64,000 nt of DNA from Edaphosphingomonas laterariae (GCF_900188165.1 NZ_FZOS01000011.1:1-64000), one strand, 5' to 3'. Positions 47,004 through 54,814 are shown, counted from the stretch's first letter. The notes: generated from the letters alone by a model not told the origin. A program made the numbers and translations.

Positions 47004-47047
47004 GCGATTTCAAAGCAGATGGAAACATCTGCTGACTCGGAAATCGC
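47004..47047. repeat. 44-bp nested-hairpin repeat, copy B
   Basis: Outer stem GCGATTTC/GAAATCGC, inner stem AGCAGATG/CATCTGCT with a GAAA loop, linkers AA and GACTCG. It differs from copy C at one base and lies upstream of the DUF1285 operon. Confidence 0.9.
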
Positions 47048-47065
47048 GGGATCGGCCAAGCGCGC

Positions 47066-47109
47066 GCGATTTCGAAGCAGATGGAAACATCTGCTGACTC
47101 GGAAATCGC
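47066..47109. repeat. 44-bp nested-hairpin repeat, copy C
   Basis: Same orientation as copy B, 43 of 44 positions identical, 18 bp away. The single difference (A to G) is in the unpaired left linker, so both stems are preserved. Confidence 0.9.
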
Positions 47110-47175
47110 GCGGAGGTGAAAGCCGGAATGGCCGCTCCGATGCTATCGGGGCGGCGACTCCGGCGAAAGGCAGGG

Positions 47176-47823
47176 TCAGCGCGGGGCCGCCGGGGCGGCA
47201 TGGCGCGCCTGCAACTGGCCGTTGAGCGGCAGCGGCGCCGTCCCGCGCAGCCGGGCGAGCAGCCGGCGCCGTTCGACCGGCCCGGGAACCTCCCAGCCAC
47301 CTGTCCATTGCGCGTCAAAGCCGAAGAAGCGGCCATAATATTCGGGATCGCCGATCAGCACGAGCGAATCGGCCAGCCCGGCATCGGCGGCGGCGAGCAT
47401 CTTTTCCATCAGCTTGCGGCCGATGCCGTCGCGCTGGCGATCGGGCCGCACCGCGACCGGGCCGACCAGTGCGAGAGGCACCGTGCGGCCATCGTCACCC
47501 GCCAGTTCGACCGGCCAGCTTTGCAGCGTTCCCACCAGATTTCCGGCATCGTCGAATGCGGAAAAGGACAGTTCGGCAATCGCATCCACCCCGGTTCGCA
47601 GGCGATAGGCGGTCCGGCCGTGGCGATCGGTGCCGAAAGCGGCATCGAGCAATTGTTCAACGGCGGCGGGATCGGCGGCGGCGAGCGGAGCGAGCGTGAT
47701 CAATCCTGGGGGGAGCTTTCCATGATGTGTGAAGATGCGCGCGCCCTCTAGAGACTCCCGCACGAAAGAAAAGTCCGAATTGTCGATGGGGGCGGGGATC
47801 GGGCGGGCTGGGGGCTTTTCCAC
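47176..47823 (-). CDS. GNAT-family N-acetyltransferase
   Basis: A predicted acetyl-CoA-dependent N-acyltransferase of the YhbS-like group. The CoA-binding motif A is VRPDRQRDGIGRKLMEKML (about residues 125-143), followed by LVLIGDPEYYGRFFGF, typical of this subgroup. The substrate is unknown. The GTG start at 47823 gives 215 residues, but the first 40 look unlike a GNAT fold and carry no good ribosome site, so the true start may be further in (near LITLAPLA). It diverges from folB; DnaA-box-like sequences lie at and just upstream of the annotated start. Confidence 0.82.
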   Translation of the reverse strand: MEKPPARPIPAPIDNSDFSFVRESLEGARIFTHHGKLPPGLITLAPLAAADPAAVEQLLDAAFGTDRHGRTAYRLRTGVDAIAELSFSAFDDAGNLVGTLQSWPVELAGDDGRTVPLALVGPVAVRPDRQRDGIGRKLMEKMLAAADAGLADSLVLIGDPEYYGRFFGFDAQWTGGWEVPGPVERRRLLARLRGTAPLPLNGQLQARHAAPAAPR

Positions 47824-47850
47824 ATGACTCGTGGAAAGGGCTGTGGATAA
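47816..47850. promoter_or_regulatory. Cluster of DnaA-box-like sites
   Basis: TGTGGATAA (47842-47850) is a perfect DnaA box on the minus strand, TTTTCCACA (47816-47824) fits TTWTNCACA on the plus strand, and CGTGGAAAG between them is a weaker match. TTTCCAC (47817-47823) and GTGGAAA (47831-47837) also form a perfect 7-7-7 inverted repeat. The region lies between divergent GNAT and folB genes and is not AT-rich, so a regulatory or DnaA-titrating site is more plausible than an origin. Confidence 0.5.
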
Positions 47851-47954
47851 ACCCGGGACGGTCGCGGGACCAGCGCGGCCCGCCTGGCGCTTGCGCGACT
47901 TGCCCGATTTTCAGGCAGCGGCTACCGCGACCGCGAACAATGCGAGATGACCAC

Positions 47955-48356
47955 ATGACCACGCCGCCTGTCCTCGATGGACTCGTTCCGACCGCGCTTG
48001 CCCCCAAGTCGCGCCGAATCTTCCTCGAAGACTTCAATCTGCCGGTGGATATCGGCTTCCATGATTTCGAGGTGGGCACGCCGCAGCGGCTGGTCGTGAA
48101 TGTCGAGGTGTGGGTCGACGAGGCGAGCTTCGCGCGCGAGGACAATGCCGCCGCCGCGTGGAATTATGATTTCCTGCGCACCGAGATCAAAAGGCTGGCG
48201 GACAGTGGCCGATTCAACCTGCAGGAAACGCTGGCGCGCGCCATTTACGATCTGATCGCGGCCCGCGCCGGGGTGACGGCGCTGCGAGTCTCGACCCGCA
48301 AGCCCGATATCTATCCCGATTGCGCCGGCGTCGGGGTGGAACTGGCGTCCTTCTGA
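47955..48356 (+). CDS. folB: Dihydroneopterin aldolase
   Basis: Cleaves 7,8-dihydroneopterin to 6-hydroxymethyl-dihydropterin and glycolaldehyde in folate synthesis. It has 133 residues. The core starts at RRIFLEDFNLPVDIGFHDFE, with the conserved Glu and the GxxxxE pattern. NYDFLRTEIKRL, NLQETLARAIYDLI and VSTRKPDIYPDCAGVGVE follow, matching the family's substrate pocket. ATG 47955 is chosen; an ATG five codons earlier is in frame. Monocistronic, behind a DnaA-box cluster. Confidence 0.9.
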   Translation: MTTPPVLDGLVPTALAPKSRRIFLEDFNLPVDIGFHDFEVGTPQRLVVNVEVWVDEASFAREDNAAAAWNYDFLRTEIKRLADSGRFNLQETLARAIYDLIAARAGVTALRVSTRKPDIYPDCAGVGVELASF

Positions 48357-48369
48357 CCCCCGGCGCCGC

Positions 48370-48402
48370 GCGCTGGCCGGCCGACTTGATTGTGGCCAGC
48401 GC
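48370..48402. terminator. Hairpin between convergent folB and a hypothetical gene
   Basis: GCGCTGGCC (48370-48378) pairs perfectly with GGCCAGCGC (48394-48402), 15-nt loop. There is no T-run, so it is a weak candidate for a bidirectional transcript end. Confidence 0.4.
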
Positions 48403-48415
48403 AAATTAAGCGGCG

Positions 48416-49270
48416 TCAGCCCGCCGGAAAATTGCGCGTGCAGGGCTTAAGTGCCTCGATGACGACGCGATAATCGGCGCGCGCGGCACCGGCCTGATCG
48501 GCGGTCAGATCGGCCGTCGAATGATCGGGCAATTCGGCCGGCAGGGTGCAGGCGAGGCGATACCAGAGCAGGCTGTCGGGCGCGGGCGGGGCGGCGCTGT
48601 CGTCCACCATTTCGCCCAAAGCCACGGCCCAGCGCGGCGATTCGCCCGGCCGGCGCAGCACGTTGAGCGAGACCGGGCGGCCATCGTCCGTGCCCAGGAA
48701 AATCTGGGTTTCGCTCTCGCCGGGCAGCGATCCGGGGACGTGGAAGGCGTTGCCGACGCGGGTGATGTGCGGCGGTGCATCCGCGGCGATCAGATCGCGC
48801 AGCACGCCGCGCGTGCGGGTTTCCAGATCGGCGGACCACATCATCTGGCCATAAGGCCGCGCCAGCCGCAGCTCGCCGGGCCGGTCGGGAACCGTGTCCA
48901 CAAAGGCCAGAAGCCGCATTTTCTTGAGCTTTGGCGCGCGATTCGCCGCATCGAGCGGGACATCGGCAAGCCACGCCACCTGGCCGGGCAGGCCTTTTTT
49001 CCCGCCCAGCAGGGCGATCAACCGGCCTTCGATGTAGAAACGCTGCATGCCGGCCGGCGTGCCCGCCGCCGCCGGGCCCTTAAGCTTGGTTGCGGCCGTC
49101 ACCTCGATATCGGCGACGGCGTCCGCCGCTTCGGCCAGCGCGACGAGATCCGCATAGGTCATTTGGCGGGCGACCGGCGCATTTTCGACGATTCGCGGGG
49201 TTTGCTGGGCTGCCGCCGGAATCGCGGAAAGCGTTGTCAGAATCGCGATCGCGAGCGACGTTTGACGCAT
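48416..49270 (-). CDS. Conserved hypothetical secreted protein
   Basis: No domain recognised. The 284 residues start with a signal peptide (about 1-21, SLAIAILTTLSAIPAAAQ). The mature part begins with a charged helix (TYADLVALAEAADAVADIEV), followed by beta-rich sequence including FYIEGRLIALLGGKKGLPGQ, and two cysteines near the end (LACTLPAEL, LKPCTRNF). The start ATG 49270 has a good AGAAGGA 7 bp upstream. It is divergent from the tonB operon across 247 bp. Probably periplasmic. Confidence 0.75.
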   Translation of the reverse strand: MRQTSLAIAILTTLSAIPAAAQQTPRIVENAPVARQMTYADLVALAEAADAVADIEVTAATKLKGPAAAGTPAGMQRFYIEGRLIALLGGKKGLPGQVAWLADVPLDAANRAPKLKKMRLLAFVDTVPDRPGELRLARPYGQMMWSADLETRTRGVLRDLIAADAPPHITRVGNAFHVPGSLPGESETQIFLGTDDGRPVSLNVLRRPGESPRWAVALGEMVDDSAAPPAPDSLLWYRLACTLPAELPDHSTADLTADQAGAARADYRVVIEALKPCTRNFPAG

Positions 49271-49517
49271 GTTCAATCCTTCTGGCCAAGAGCATACAAC
49301 CATTTGAAAATGGCCTGAGAGGCCGGTTTCGCATGGCGACCCCGGACGGTTCAAGGGTTGGACAAAGGAATTGCGTCGTCGAAAGTGTCGCGATAAGGAC
49401 ACACATTCCGTCAATAATTACTGAACCAAGACGGTACCCGCTAGATTATGTCGGGCGCTCCCCCATGGGCAGCCCGGACCCGTGAAGCTTGTGGATTGGA
49501 GGGAGTGTCGTTCCTTA

Positions 49518-50177
49518 ATGGCTTACGCTGATCAATCGATGAGCTCCCGCCGGGTCGTGGCGATCGGCATTGTCGCACTGCTGCACGCAGTGATCGGCTA
49601 TGCGTTCGTGACGGGCCTGGCCTACAACGTCGTCAAGAAAGTCGCTCAGGACCTGAAGACTTTCGACGTCGAAGAGGAGCCGCCACCCCCGGAGGAGCTG
49701 CCCCCGCCGCCGCCGCCCGAACAGAAGGTTGAGCCGCCGCCCGTGCTTGCTCCGCCGCCGATCGTTCAGGTGCAGAATGTGGCGCCGCCGCCGGTGACCA
49801 CGGTTCGTGAGGCGCCCCCGGTCGTCATCACGCCGACCGCGCCTCCGGCCCCGCCGCCGCCGCCGCCGCCTGCCCTGGCTGCGAAGGCATCCGAACGCGG
49901 TAATTCGAGCCTTTGGGTCACCACCGAGGACTATCCGTCGCGAGCCCTGCGTGAAGAGCGCGAAGGCACCGTTACGGTGGCCTGGGACGTCGATGCCGGC
50001 GGTAAGGTGGTCAACTGCCGCGTGACGGCCTCGTCCGGCCACCCGGACCTCGATGAAGCGGCCTGCCGCAACATCACCCGTCGCGGCCGTTACAAGCCCG
50101 CGAAGGACTCGGCTGGCAACGATGTGCCCTCGAGTGGCTATTCGCGCCGCGTTCGCTGGCAGATGCCCAAAGACTGA
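49518..50177 (+). CDS. tonB: Energy transducer TonB
   Basis: Carries proton-motive energy from ExbBD to outer-membrane receptors. The 219 residues comprise an N-terminal membrane anchor (about 12-34, VVAIGIVALLHAVIGYAFVT), a Pro-rich periplasmic arm (about 55-123) and the C-terminal domain (about 130-219) from LWVTTEDYPSRALREEREG, with a C-x15-C pair and YSRRVRWQMPKD at the end. ATG 49518 is used, although GGAGGGAG is rather far; ATG 49539 is an alternative. First gene of tonB-exbB-exbD-exbD. A 7-bp hairpin (GCCGGAT 50189/ATCCGGC 50206) follows the stop. It could serve the receptor at 17-19 kb. Confidence 0.95.
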   Translation: MAYADQSMSSRRVVAIGIVALLHAVIGYAFVTGLAYNVVKKVAQDLKTFDVEEEPPPPEELPPPPPPEQKVEPPPVLAPPPIVQVQNVAPPPVTTVREAPPVVITPTAPPAPPPPPPPALAAKASERGNSSLWVTTEDYPSRALREEREGTVTVAWDVDAGGKVVNCRVTASSGHPDLDEAACRNITRRGRYKPAKDSAGNDVPSSGYSRRVRWQMPKD

Positions 50178-50252
50178 TGACGGCATGAGCCGGATCGCCT
50201 GAAGCATCCGGCCGGCCAATCAACCAATTCGACGAAGAGGAAGAACACCGAA

Positions 50253-51011
50253 ATGGCTACCCCCGCTGCAGCGCCCCATGGCGGCGAGAACCCCTACGGC
50301 CTGATGGCCGCCCTGGAGCAGGGCGGAACGATCGCTTGGGCCACCTTCATCATCCTCGTGGTGATGTCGGCCGCGTCCTGGTACATCATGTTCACCAAGC
50401 TCCTTGAGCAGCAGAAGATCCTCAACCAGGCGAAGCGCGTGCGCACCTCGTTCTGGGGCACGCCGAGCCTGAAGGACGGCGCCGCCAAGCTCGAGAAGAA
50501 CTCGGCCTATCGCCAGATCGTCGACGACGGCCTGCGCGCCCAGGACGAGCACACCAAGCTCATCGATCCGATCGACCAGCATGACTGGCTGCTCAGCTCG
50601 CTGTCGCGCAGCCAGCAGGCGGTGAACTCGAAGCTCGGCAACGGCCTCGCCGTTCTCGCCACCGTCGGTTCGACCGCGCCGTTCATCGGTCTGTTCGGTA
50701 CCGTGATCGGTATCTACCGCGCGCTCATCAAGATCGGCGCTGCCGGTCAGGCCTCGATCGACGCCGTCGCCGGCCCGGTCGGTGAAGCTCTGATCATGAC
50801 CGCGCTTGGTCTGGCCGTGGCCGTTCCGGCCGTGCTCGGCTACAACTGGCTGATCCGCCGCAACAAGGTCGTCGCCGAGCAGCTCGCTGCCTTCGCGACC
50901 GACATCCATGGCTACATGGTGTCGAACGGTGCGGTGAAGCCGTCGCTGATCGCTGCGAAGCCGGCCGCTCCGGCCGCTGCCAAGCCGGCTGCGACCGCCA
51001 CCAAGGCGTAA
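50253..51011 (+). CDS. exbB: Proton channel subunit ExbB (MotA/TolQ/ExbB family)
   Basis: Forms the pentameric inner-membrane channel that, with ExbD, powers TonB. The 252 residues have a first helix at about 28-48 (AWATFIILVVMSAASWYIMF) and two long helices in LAVLATVGSTAPFIGLFGTV and AVAGPVGEALIMTALGLAVA. These carry the family core, including the conserved polar and small residues lining the pore. The C-terminus is an Ala/Lys-rich tail. The start ATG 50253 follows GAGGAAG. A 13-bp hairpin lies directly after the stop. Confidence 0.96.
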   Translation: MATPAAAPHGGENPYGLMAALEQGGTIAWATFIILVVMSAASWYIMFTKLLEQQKILNQAKRVRTSFWGTPSLKDGAAKLEKNSAYRQIVDDGLRAQDEHTKLIDPIDQHDWLLSSLSRSQQAVNSKLGNGLAVLATVGSTAPFIGLFGTVIGIYRALIKIGAAGQASIDAVAGPVGEALIMTALGLAVAVPAVLGYNWLIRRNKVVAEQLAAFATDIHGYMVSNGAVKPSLIAAKPAAPAAAKPAATATKA

Positions 51012-51019
51012 CTATCGGC

Positions 51020-51047
51020 CCGGCGTGGCCCCTTGGGGTCACGCCGG
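51020..51047 (+). promoter_or_regulatory. Strong intercistronic hairpin after exbB
   Basis: The arms 51020-51032 and 51035-51047 pair over 13 bp with one G-T wobble and a minimal loop. It begins 8 bp after the exbB stop and has no T-run, so it is not a full terminator. It would protect exbB mRNA or reduce downstream exbD expression. Confidence 0.7.
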
Positions 51048-51112
51048 AAACGCCGGGTCGCTCGGTTGGCTCCGTCGCCGCCGAAAGTTGAAGTAGGACA
51101 GGATCTCACCCT

Positions 51113-51592
51113 ATGGCCATGAGTGCAGGGCCCGCTGAAGACGACGCCCCGATGTCCGACATCAACACGACGCCTCTCGTGGACGTCATGCTGGTGTTGC
51201 TCATCATCTTCCTCATTACCGTTCCCGTCGTCATCCAGACGGTTCCCGTCAATCTGCCCAAGGTTGTGTTCGAACCGACGACGACCAAGCCCGAGAACGT
51301 TTCGCTCTCGGTGCGCGCCACTGGCGGCAAGTGCGAGGTTTTCTGGGGCCAGACGCTGGTTCAGCCGCAGGAACTGCTCGACCGCGCCGTGGTCAAGCTG
51401 AAGGCTGAAATCGACAAGCAGGGCGGCCCGACCGCGCCTGGCGTCGAACTTCCGGAAGCGCATATCCGCGGGGACGTGAACACGCCGTACCGTTGCATCG
51501 GCGGCGCGATCTTCACCATGCAGCGTGCGGGCTTCGCGCGGGTCGGGTTCATTTCCGAACCGCCGGCGGGCTACACGGCTGGCCGTCTCTGA
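51113..51592 (+). CDS. exbD: Biopolymer transporter ExbD (first copy)
   Basis: A single-pass partner of ExbB. The 159 residues include a cytoplasmic N-terminus with the family sequence MSDINTTPLVDVMLVLLIIF; the Asp in PLVDVML is the proton-carrying residue. The periplasmic domain has a Cys pair (GKCEV, YRCIGG). ATG 51113 is used; ATG 51119 is possible. It sits between exbB and a second, shorter exbD. Confidence 0.95.
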   Translation: MAMSAGPAEDDAPMSDINTTPLVDVMLVLLIIFLITVPVVIQTVPVNLPKVVFEPTTTKPENVSLSVRATGGKCEVFWGQTLVQPQELLDRAVVKLKAEIDKQGGPTAPGVELPEAHIRGDVNTPYRCIGGAIFTMQRAGFARVGFISEPPAGYTAGRL

Positions 51593-51607
51593 TCAGGAGT
51601 ATCCATC

Positions 51608-52039
51608 ATGGCAATGGCAGCAAGCACCACCGAAGGTGAGCCGATGATGGACATCAACACGACGCCGTTGATCGACGTCATGCTGGTGCTCCTCATCATG
51701 TTCATCATCACCATCCCGATCCAGACGCACGCGGTGAAGCTCGACCTTCCGGTCGACGATCCCAATGCGAAGAAGGATCCGCCGCCCATCGATCCCGTGA
51801 AGAACAAGGTCACGATCGATCCGGCCGGCACGGTGTTCTGGAACGGCAGCCCGGTGAGCCTCACCGTGCTCCGCCAGTATCTGGATCAGACCCAGACGAT
51901 GAACCCGGTTCCCGAGCTGCATCTGCAGCCCGACCCGCAGGCCCGCTATGTGGTCGTGGACGAAGTCCTCGCGATCACCAAGCGCGCCCAGGTCGAGAAG
52001 ATGGGCTTCGTCGGTAACGAGGCTTACGCGACCTGGTAA
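51608..52039 (+). CDS. exbD: Biopolymer transporter ExbD (second copy)
   Basis: The second ExbD of the operon has 143 residues. The membrane helix MMDINTTPLIDVMLVLLIMF keeps the proton-carrying Asp. The periplasmic domain is shorter than that of the first copy, lacks its Cys pair and is more acidic, so the two are not interchangeable copies. The start ATG 51608 has AGGAG. A strong terminator lies 29 bp after the stop. Two ExbD genes suggest a mixed ExbD dimer or two TonB complexes sharing ExbB. Confidence 0.95.
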   Translation: MAMAASTTEGEPMMDINTTPLIDVMLVLLIMFIITIPIQTHAVKLDLPVDDPNAKKDPPPIDPVKNKVTIDPAGTVFWNGSPVSLTVLRQYLDQTQTMNPVPELHLQPDPQARYVVVDEVLAITKRAQVEKMGFVGNEAYATW

Positions 52040-52067
52040 TCCCGGCGCGCAAGCATTCGGACGAAAG

Positions 52068-52099
52068 AAAGGGGCGGACCGCAAGGTCCGCCCCTTTTC
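52068..52099 (+). terminator. Rho-independent terminator of the tonB-exbB-exbD-exbD operon
   Basis: GGGGCGGACC (52071-52080) pairs perfectly with GGTCCGCCCC (52085-52094), GCAA tetraloop, flanked by AAA and TTTTCTT. Confidence 0.95.
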
Positions 52100-52489
52100 T
52101 TATGCGGGTCGGTGGCCACCGGCCTGCGGGAAGCAGCGCAGGGTTGCCAGCGCGATCTGTGTGGCAGGGCGCGGCAGCCCGGAAATTTGGGGTGTGGGCC
52201 TGCGTTCTGTCGATCTTGGCGGTCCACCCGATCGGCCGTTGGTCATGCGTTTGGGGGGCGGCGCTAGCCGTCTGAATCGGCCAATTTCCTCCCGATGGCG
52301 GCGGAGTGTGTGGGCGCGCGCGCAGGGGCGGTTTCCGCGAGGGCCTTTCGTCTTTGTTTCTGCGTCCCAAGTGGCGGGATCCCTTTCGTCGACGCGGGCC
52401 AGGCGGCTCCGTGCGTGCCGGCTTCCGTCGCCGCTGTCCTACAGATATCCATATCGGTTAAAATCGTGCCTCAATCGCAGGAGGCATTC
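52100..52489. other. Gene-free region before the holin gene
   Basis: About 390 bp between the exbD terminator and the holin start. The open frames on either strand have odd codon use and no recognisable domain. TTAAAAT about 30 bp upstream of the holin ATG could be a -10 element; nothing else is supported. Confidence 0.6.
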
Positions 52490-52897
52490 ATGTCGCTCAT
52501 CGAAGGTATCATCGGTCCGGTCGCGAAGCTGATCGACAAGATCATTCCCGATCCCGAGGCGCGCGATCGGGCCAAGCTCGAACTCATCAAGCTGGAAGGC
52601 AGCCAGGAAATGGAAGCGCTCAAGGTGCAGCTTTCGGCGATCGTGGCCGAGGCGCAGTCGGCCGATCCGTGGACCAGCCGCGCGCGGCCCAGCTTTCTCT
52701 ACGTCATCTACGCGCTGTTGCTCTGGTCGATCCCGATGGGGTTGATCGCGGCGGCGAAGCCCGATGTCGCCACCGCCATCGCGCAGGCGATGAACGCCTA
52801 TCTCGCCGGCCTGCCCGAACCGCTCTACGCGCTCTTCGGCACCGGCTATCTGGGCTATACGGCCGCGCGTGAATGGGGCAAGGCGAAGAAGAGCTGA
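52490..52897 (+). CDS. 3-TM holin-like protein (gene-transfer-agent holin family)
   Basis: A 135-residue protein with an amphipathic, charged N-terminal half (IEGIIGPVAKLIDKIIPDPE, then a long Glu/Lys helix) and two to three hydrophobic segments (FLYVIYALLLWSIPMGLIAA, AIAQAMNAYLAGL, LFGTGYLGYTAARE). It fits the alphaproteobacterial three-TM holin family linked with gene transfer agents. In GTA clusters and prophages the holin makes membrane pores for lysis; here there is no endolysin, tail or capsid gene nearby, so it stands alone. The start is ATG 52490 with a strong GCAGGAGG. Confidence 0.75.
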   Translation: MSLIEGIIGPVAKLIDKIIPDPEARDRAKLELIKLEGSQEMEALKVQLSAIVAEAQSADPWTSRARPSFLYVIYALLLWSIPMGLIAAAKPDVATAIAQAMNAYLAGLPEPLYALFGTGYLGYTAAREWGKAKKS

Positions 52898-52942
52898 GCT
52901 TCGCCCACGCCGGGTGGCGGGGCCGCGCAGGAGCCCCGCCAC

Positions 52943-53278
52943 ATGCCCACCCTTGCCTTGCTGGTCGCATCCAACCTGTTCATGACGATCGCCTGGTATG
53001 GCCATCTCAAATTTCCCGACGCGCGGCTGTGGGTGGTGATCCTGGCATCGTGGGGGATCGCCCTCATCGAATATTGCCTAGCGGTGCCGGCGAACCGGAT
53101 CGGTTATTTCAATGGCTTTACCGGCGGCCAGCTCAAGATCATGCAGGAATGCGTCACGCTTGCCGTGTTCGCGCTGTTCGCGATCTTCGTGCTCAAGGAA
53201 CCGCTAAGCTGGCGCTTCCTGGGCGCATCGGCGTGCATCGCGGGCGCGGCGGCATTCATGTTCGTCGGGCGCGCTTAA
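52943..53278 (+). CDS. DMT family (DUF486) small membrane protein
   Basis: A 111-residue integral membrane protein with four predicted helices, of the DUF486/DMT-like family; LEYCLAVPANR-type sequence appears as IEYCLAVPANRIGYFNGFTG, with QLKIMQE and LKEPLSWRF. The members resemble half-size drug/metabolite transporters; substrate and oligomer state are unknown. It follows the holin gene by 45 bp on the same strand. The region 53279-53468 after it holds no supported feature. Confidence 0.85.
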   Translation: MPTLALLVASNLFMTIAWYGHLKFPDARLWVVILASWGIALIEYCLAVPANRIGYFNGFTGGQLKIMQECVTLAVFALFAIFVLKEPLSWRFLGASACIAGAAAFMFVGRA

Positions 53279-53468
53279 ACGGCGCGCGGAAATTCCAACG
53301 CTCAGTGATGGTCGGCTGGCCGGCAGGCGGGCAGGATATTCAGAGGGCCGCTTTGTCGGGCAAGCGGACCGGCGGCGTTGCCCTCTGCGACGGTCGGCTT
53401 GGGTCACAAGTGTCCATGGTGAACGAGCCGGTCCGCGCCAAATGAGCGCGACGCGCGATCCGGTGATG

Positions 53469-54491
53469 CTATCGGTGGCGTGGCTGTTCGATTGCCCGTT
53501 CATGCAGGCCCCGATCGGAATCGAGCGCGACGGCGGTTGCCGCGTCGTTCGGCGCCGTTTCATGCTCCTTACGCGGTCGCGATTGTGCTTCGTCCACTGT
53601 GGGGACGTGAATGACCTTGAGCGCGTCATCGCCTTCAAGGCCGAACAGGCCGCGCAGGCTTATCTCCAGCTGGTCACTGGCGCTGTTGATGCCTTCCGCA
53701 CGCAAAGCTTCATAAATGGCCCAGGTATAAGCCGCATGCAGGGTTCGCGGATGGCGTGCCGATGCCGGCGTTGGCCATATCACGAGATCGAAATCGAGCC
53801 CGGCGCCGCTGAACCCCTTCAGCCAGACCTGCGCCTTGTGCAGATCATCGTCCGGCAAGGTGAAATCGAGGCCCCTCGCGGCCGCCAACACGACGTCGCG
53901 AACCTTTGTGCAGTCGCTTTGCTTGGCGACCGAGAAGGGTACGTGAATGCGCCGGGAAGATTCGTTGTAAGTCCAGTTTCTGACCTGGCTTTGGACCAGT
54001 GCGGAATTGGGGATGACGACATTGAGATTGTCGTTGGTCCGTAGCCGCGTGGCGCGCGGGCCGATTTCTACGACCTCGCCTCGGACCTCGCCTTCAAGCT
54101 CGATGAAATCACCGATCCGGATCGTCGGATCGAAAATCAGAACGAGGCCGGAAACGAACTCCTTCACGATACCCTGTAGGCCCAGCCCGAGCCCCACGCC
54201 GATGGCGCCGGCAAAGATCGAAAGCGAGGTGATATCGATGCCCAGCGCGGTGACGCCGGCCAGCACGCCGACGATCATGATCAGATAGGTGGCCAACTGC
54301 TCGACAATATAAACCATGGGCGCGCCGTTGGTGACGCGGCCGCGCACGCGATCCAGAGAATATCGCAGCATCTTCACCACGAGGAGCGCGCACGCGACGA
54401 TGGCGATAGCTGTCATGGCGCGCTTGGCGAGGATGGTCCACGTGACCGAGCCTGCGAGGGCCTGTGCGGCCTGGAGTGCGTCTTCGAACAT
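53469..54491 (-). CDS. Small-conductance mechanosensitive channel (MscS family)
   Basis: An inner-membrane channel that opens under membrane tension to release solutes. The 340 residues contain a first hydrophobic helix (about 19-43), a second (about 65-85) and the pore helix with GAIGVGLGLGLQGIVKEFVS, typical of MscS TM3. The beta domain (FDPTIRIGDFIELEGEVRGE, then VVIPNSALV) and a C-terminal cytoplasmic part follow. A disordered charged tail of about 40 residues ends the protein. ATG 54491 is chosen over ATG 54542, whose extra residues are not hydrophobic. Monocistronic, divergent from hslVU. Confidence 0.9.
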   Translation of the reverse strand: MFEDALQAAQALAGSVTWTILAKRAMTAIAIVACALLVVKMLRYSLDRVRGRVTNGAPMVYIVEQLATYLIMIVGVLAGVTALGIDITSLSIFAGAIGVGLGLGLQGIVKEFVSGLVLIFDPTIRIGDFIELEGEVRGEVVEIGPRATRLRTNDNLNVVIPNSALVQSQVRNWTYNESSRRIHVPFSVAKQSDCTKVRDVVLAAARGLDFTLPDDDLHKAQVWLKGFSGAGLDFDLVIWPTPASARHPRTLHAAYTWAIYEALRAEGINSASDQLEISLRGLFGLEGDDALKVIHVPTVDEAQSRPRKEHETAPNDAATAVALDSDRGLHERAIEQPRHR

Positions 54492-54814
54492 AGCCGGGGC
54501 CCTGGTGGTGAACGCGTGCCGCAAGGCTACATCGCGCGACACCCCCTCGGTATCGGTGTTTCTTGGGATGGCGGAGGCTTTGCACCGTTAAAGCAAATGG
54601 GGTTTGGCCGCCCGTACGACGCGGCGTTCAGCTTATTGCCGTGAACGGCCTCTGTCCGCATTCGTCCGCGCCGCCTGGGCGAGAATCTTTGCTTTTCCGA
54701 TAGTTATCTGGATCTTGAGAGTCGCCATGGCAAGGCTCAACTTCCGCAACTTCGCTATTCCGCCGGGGCAGTTGCCGTTCGGCCATCTTTTCGCGTCGCG
54801 ATGGCGGCGCCCGC
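54492..54814. other. Gene-free region between MscS and hslVU
   Basis: The open reading frame crossing this region (54604-54951) has poor codon use, runs into hslV out of frame and matches nothing. Apart from the heat-shock-like promoter at its right end, I see no supported feature. Confidence 0.6.

Noticed and set aside
47816-47850. Chromosomal replication origin at the DnaA boxes
   Set aside because: Too few boxes, no AT-rich unwinding region, and none of the genes usually near oriC are adjacent.
51975-52370. A 131-codon minus-strand frame in the gap before the holin
   Set aside because: Low-complexity Arg/Pro/Thr-rich sequence crossing the exbD terminator; no domain or start signal.
52490-53278. 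Remnant prophage or gene-transfer-agent cluster around the holin
   Set aside because: Neighbours on both sides are housekeeping genes and no other phage-type gene or attachment repeat is visible; only the holin itself is supported.
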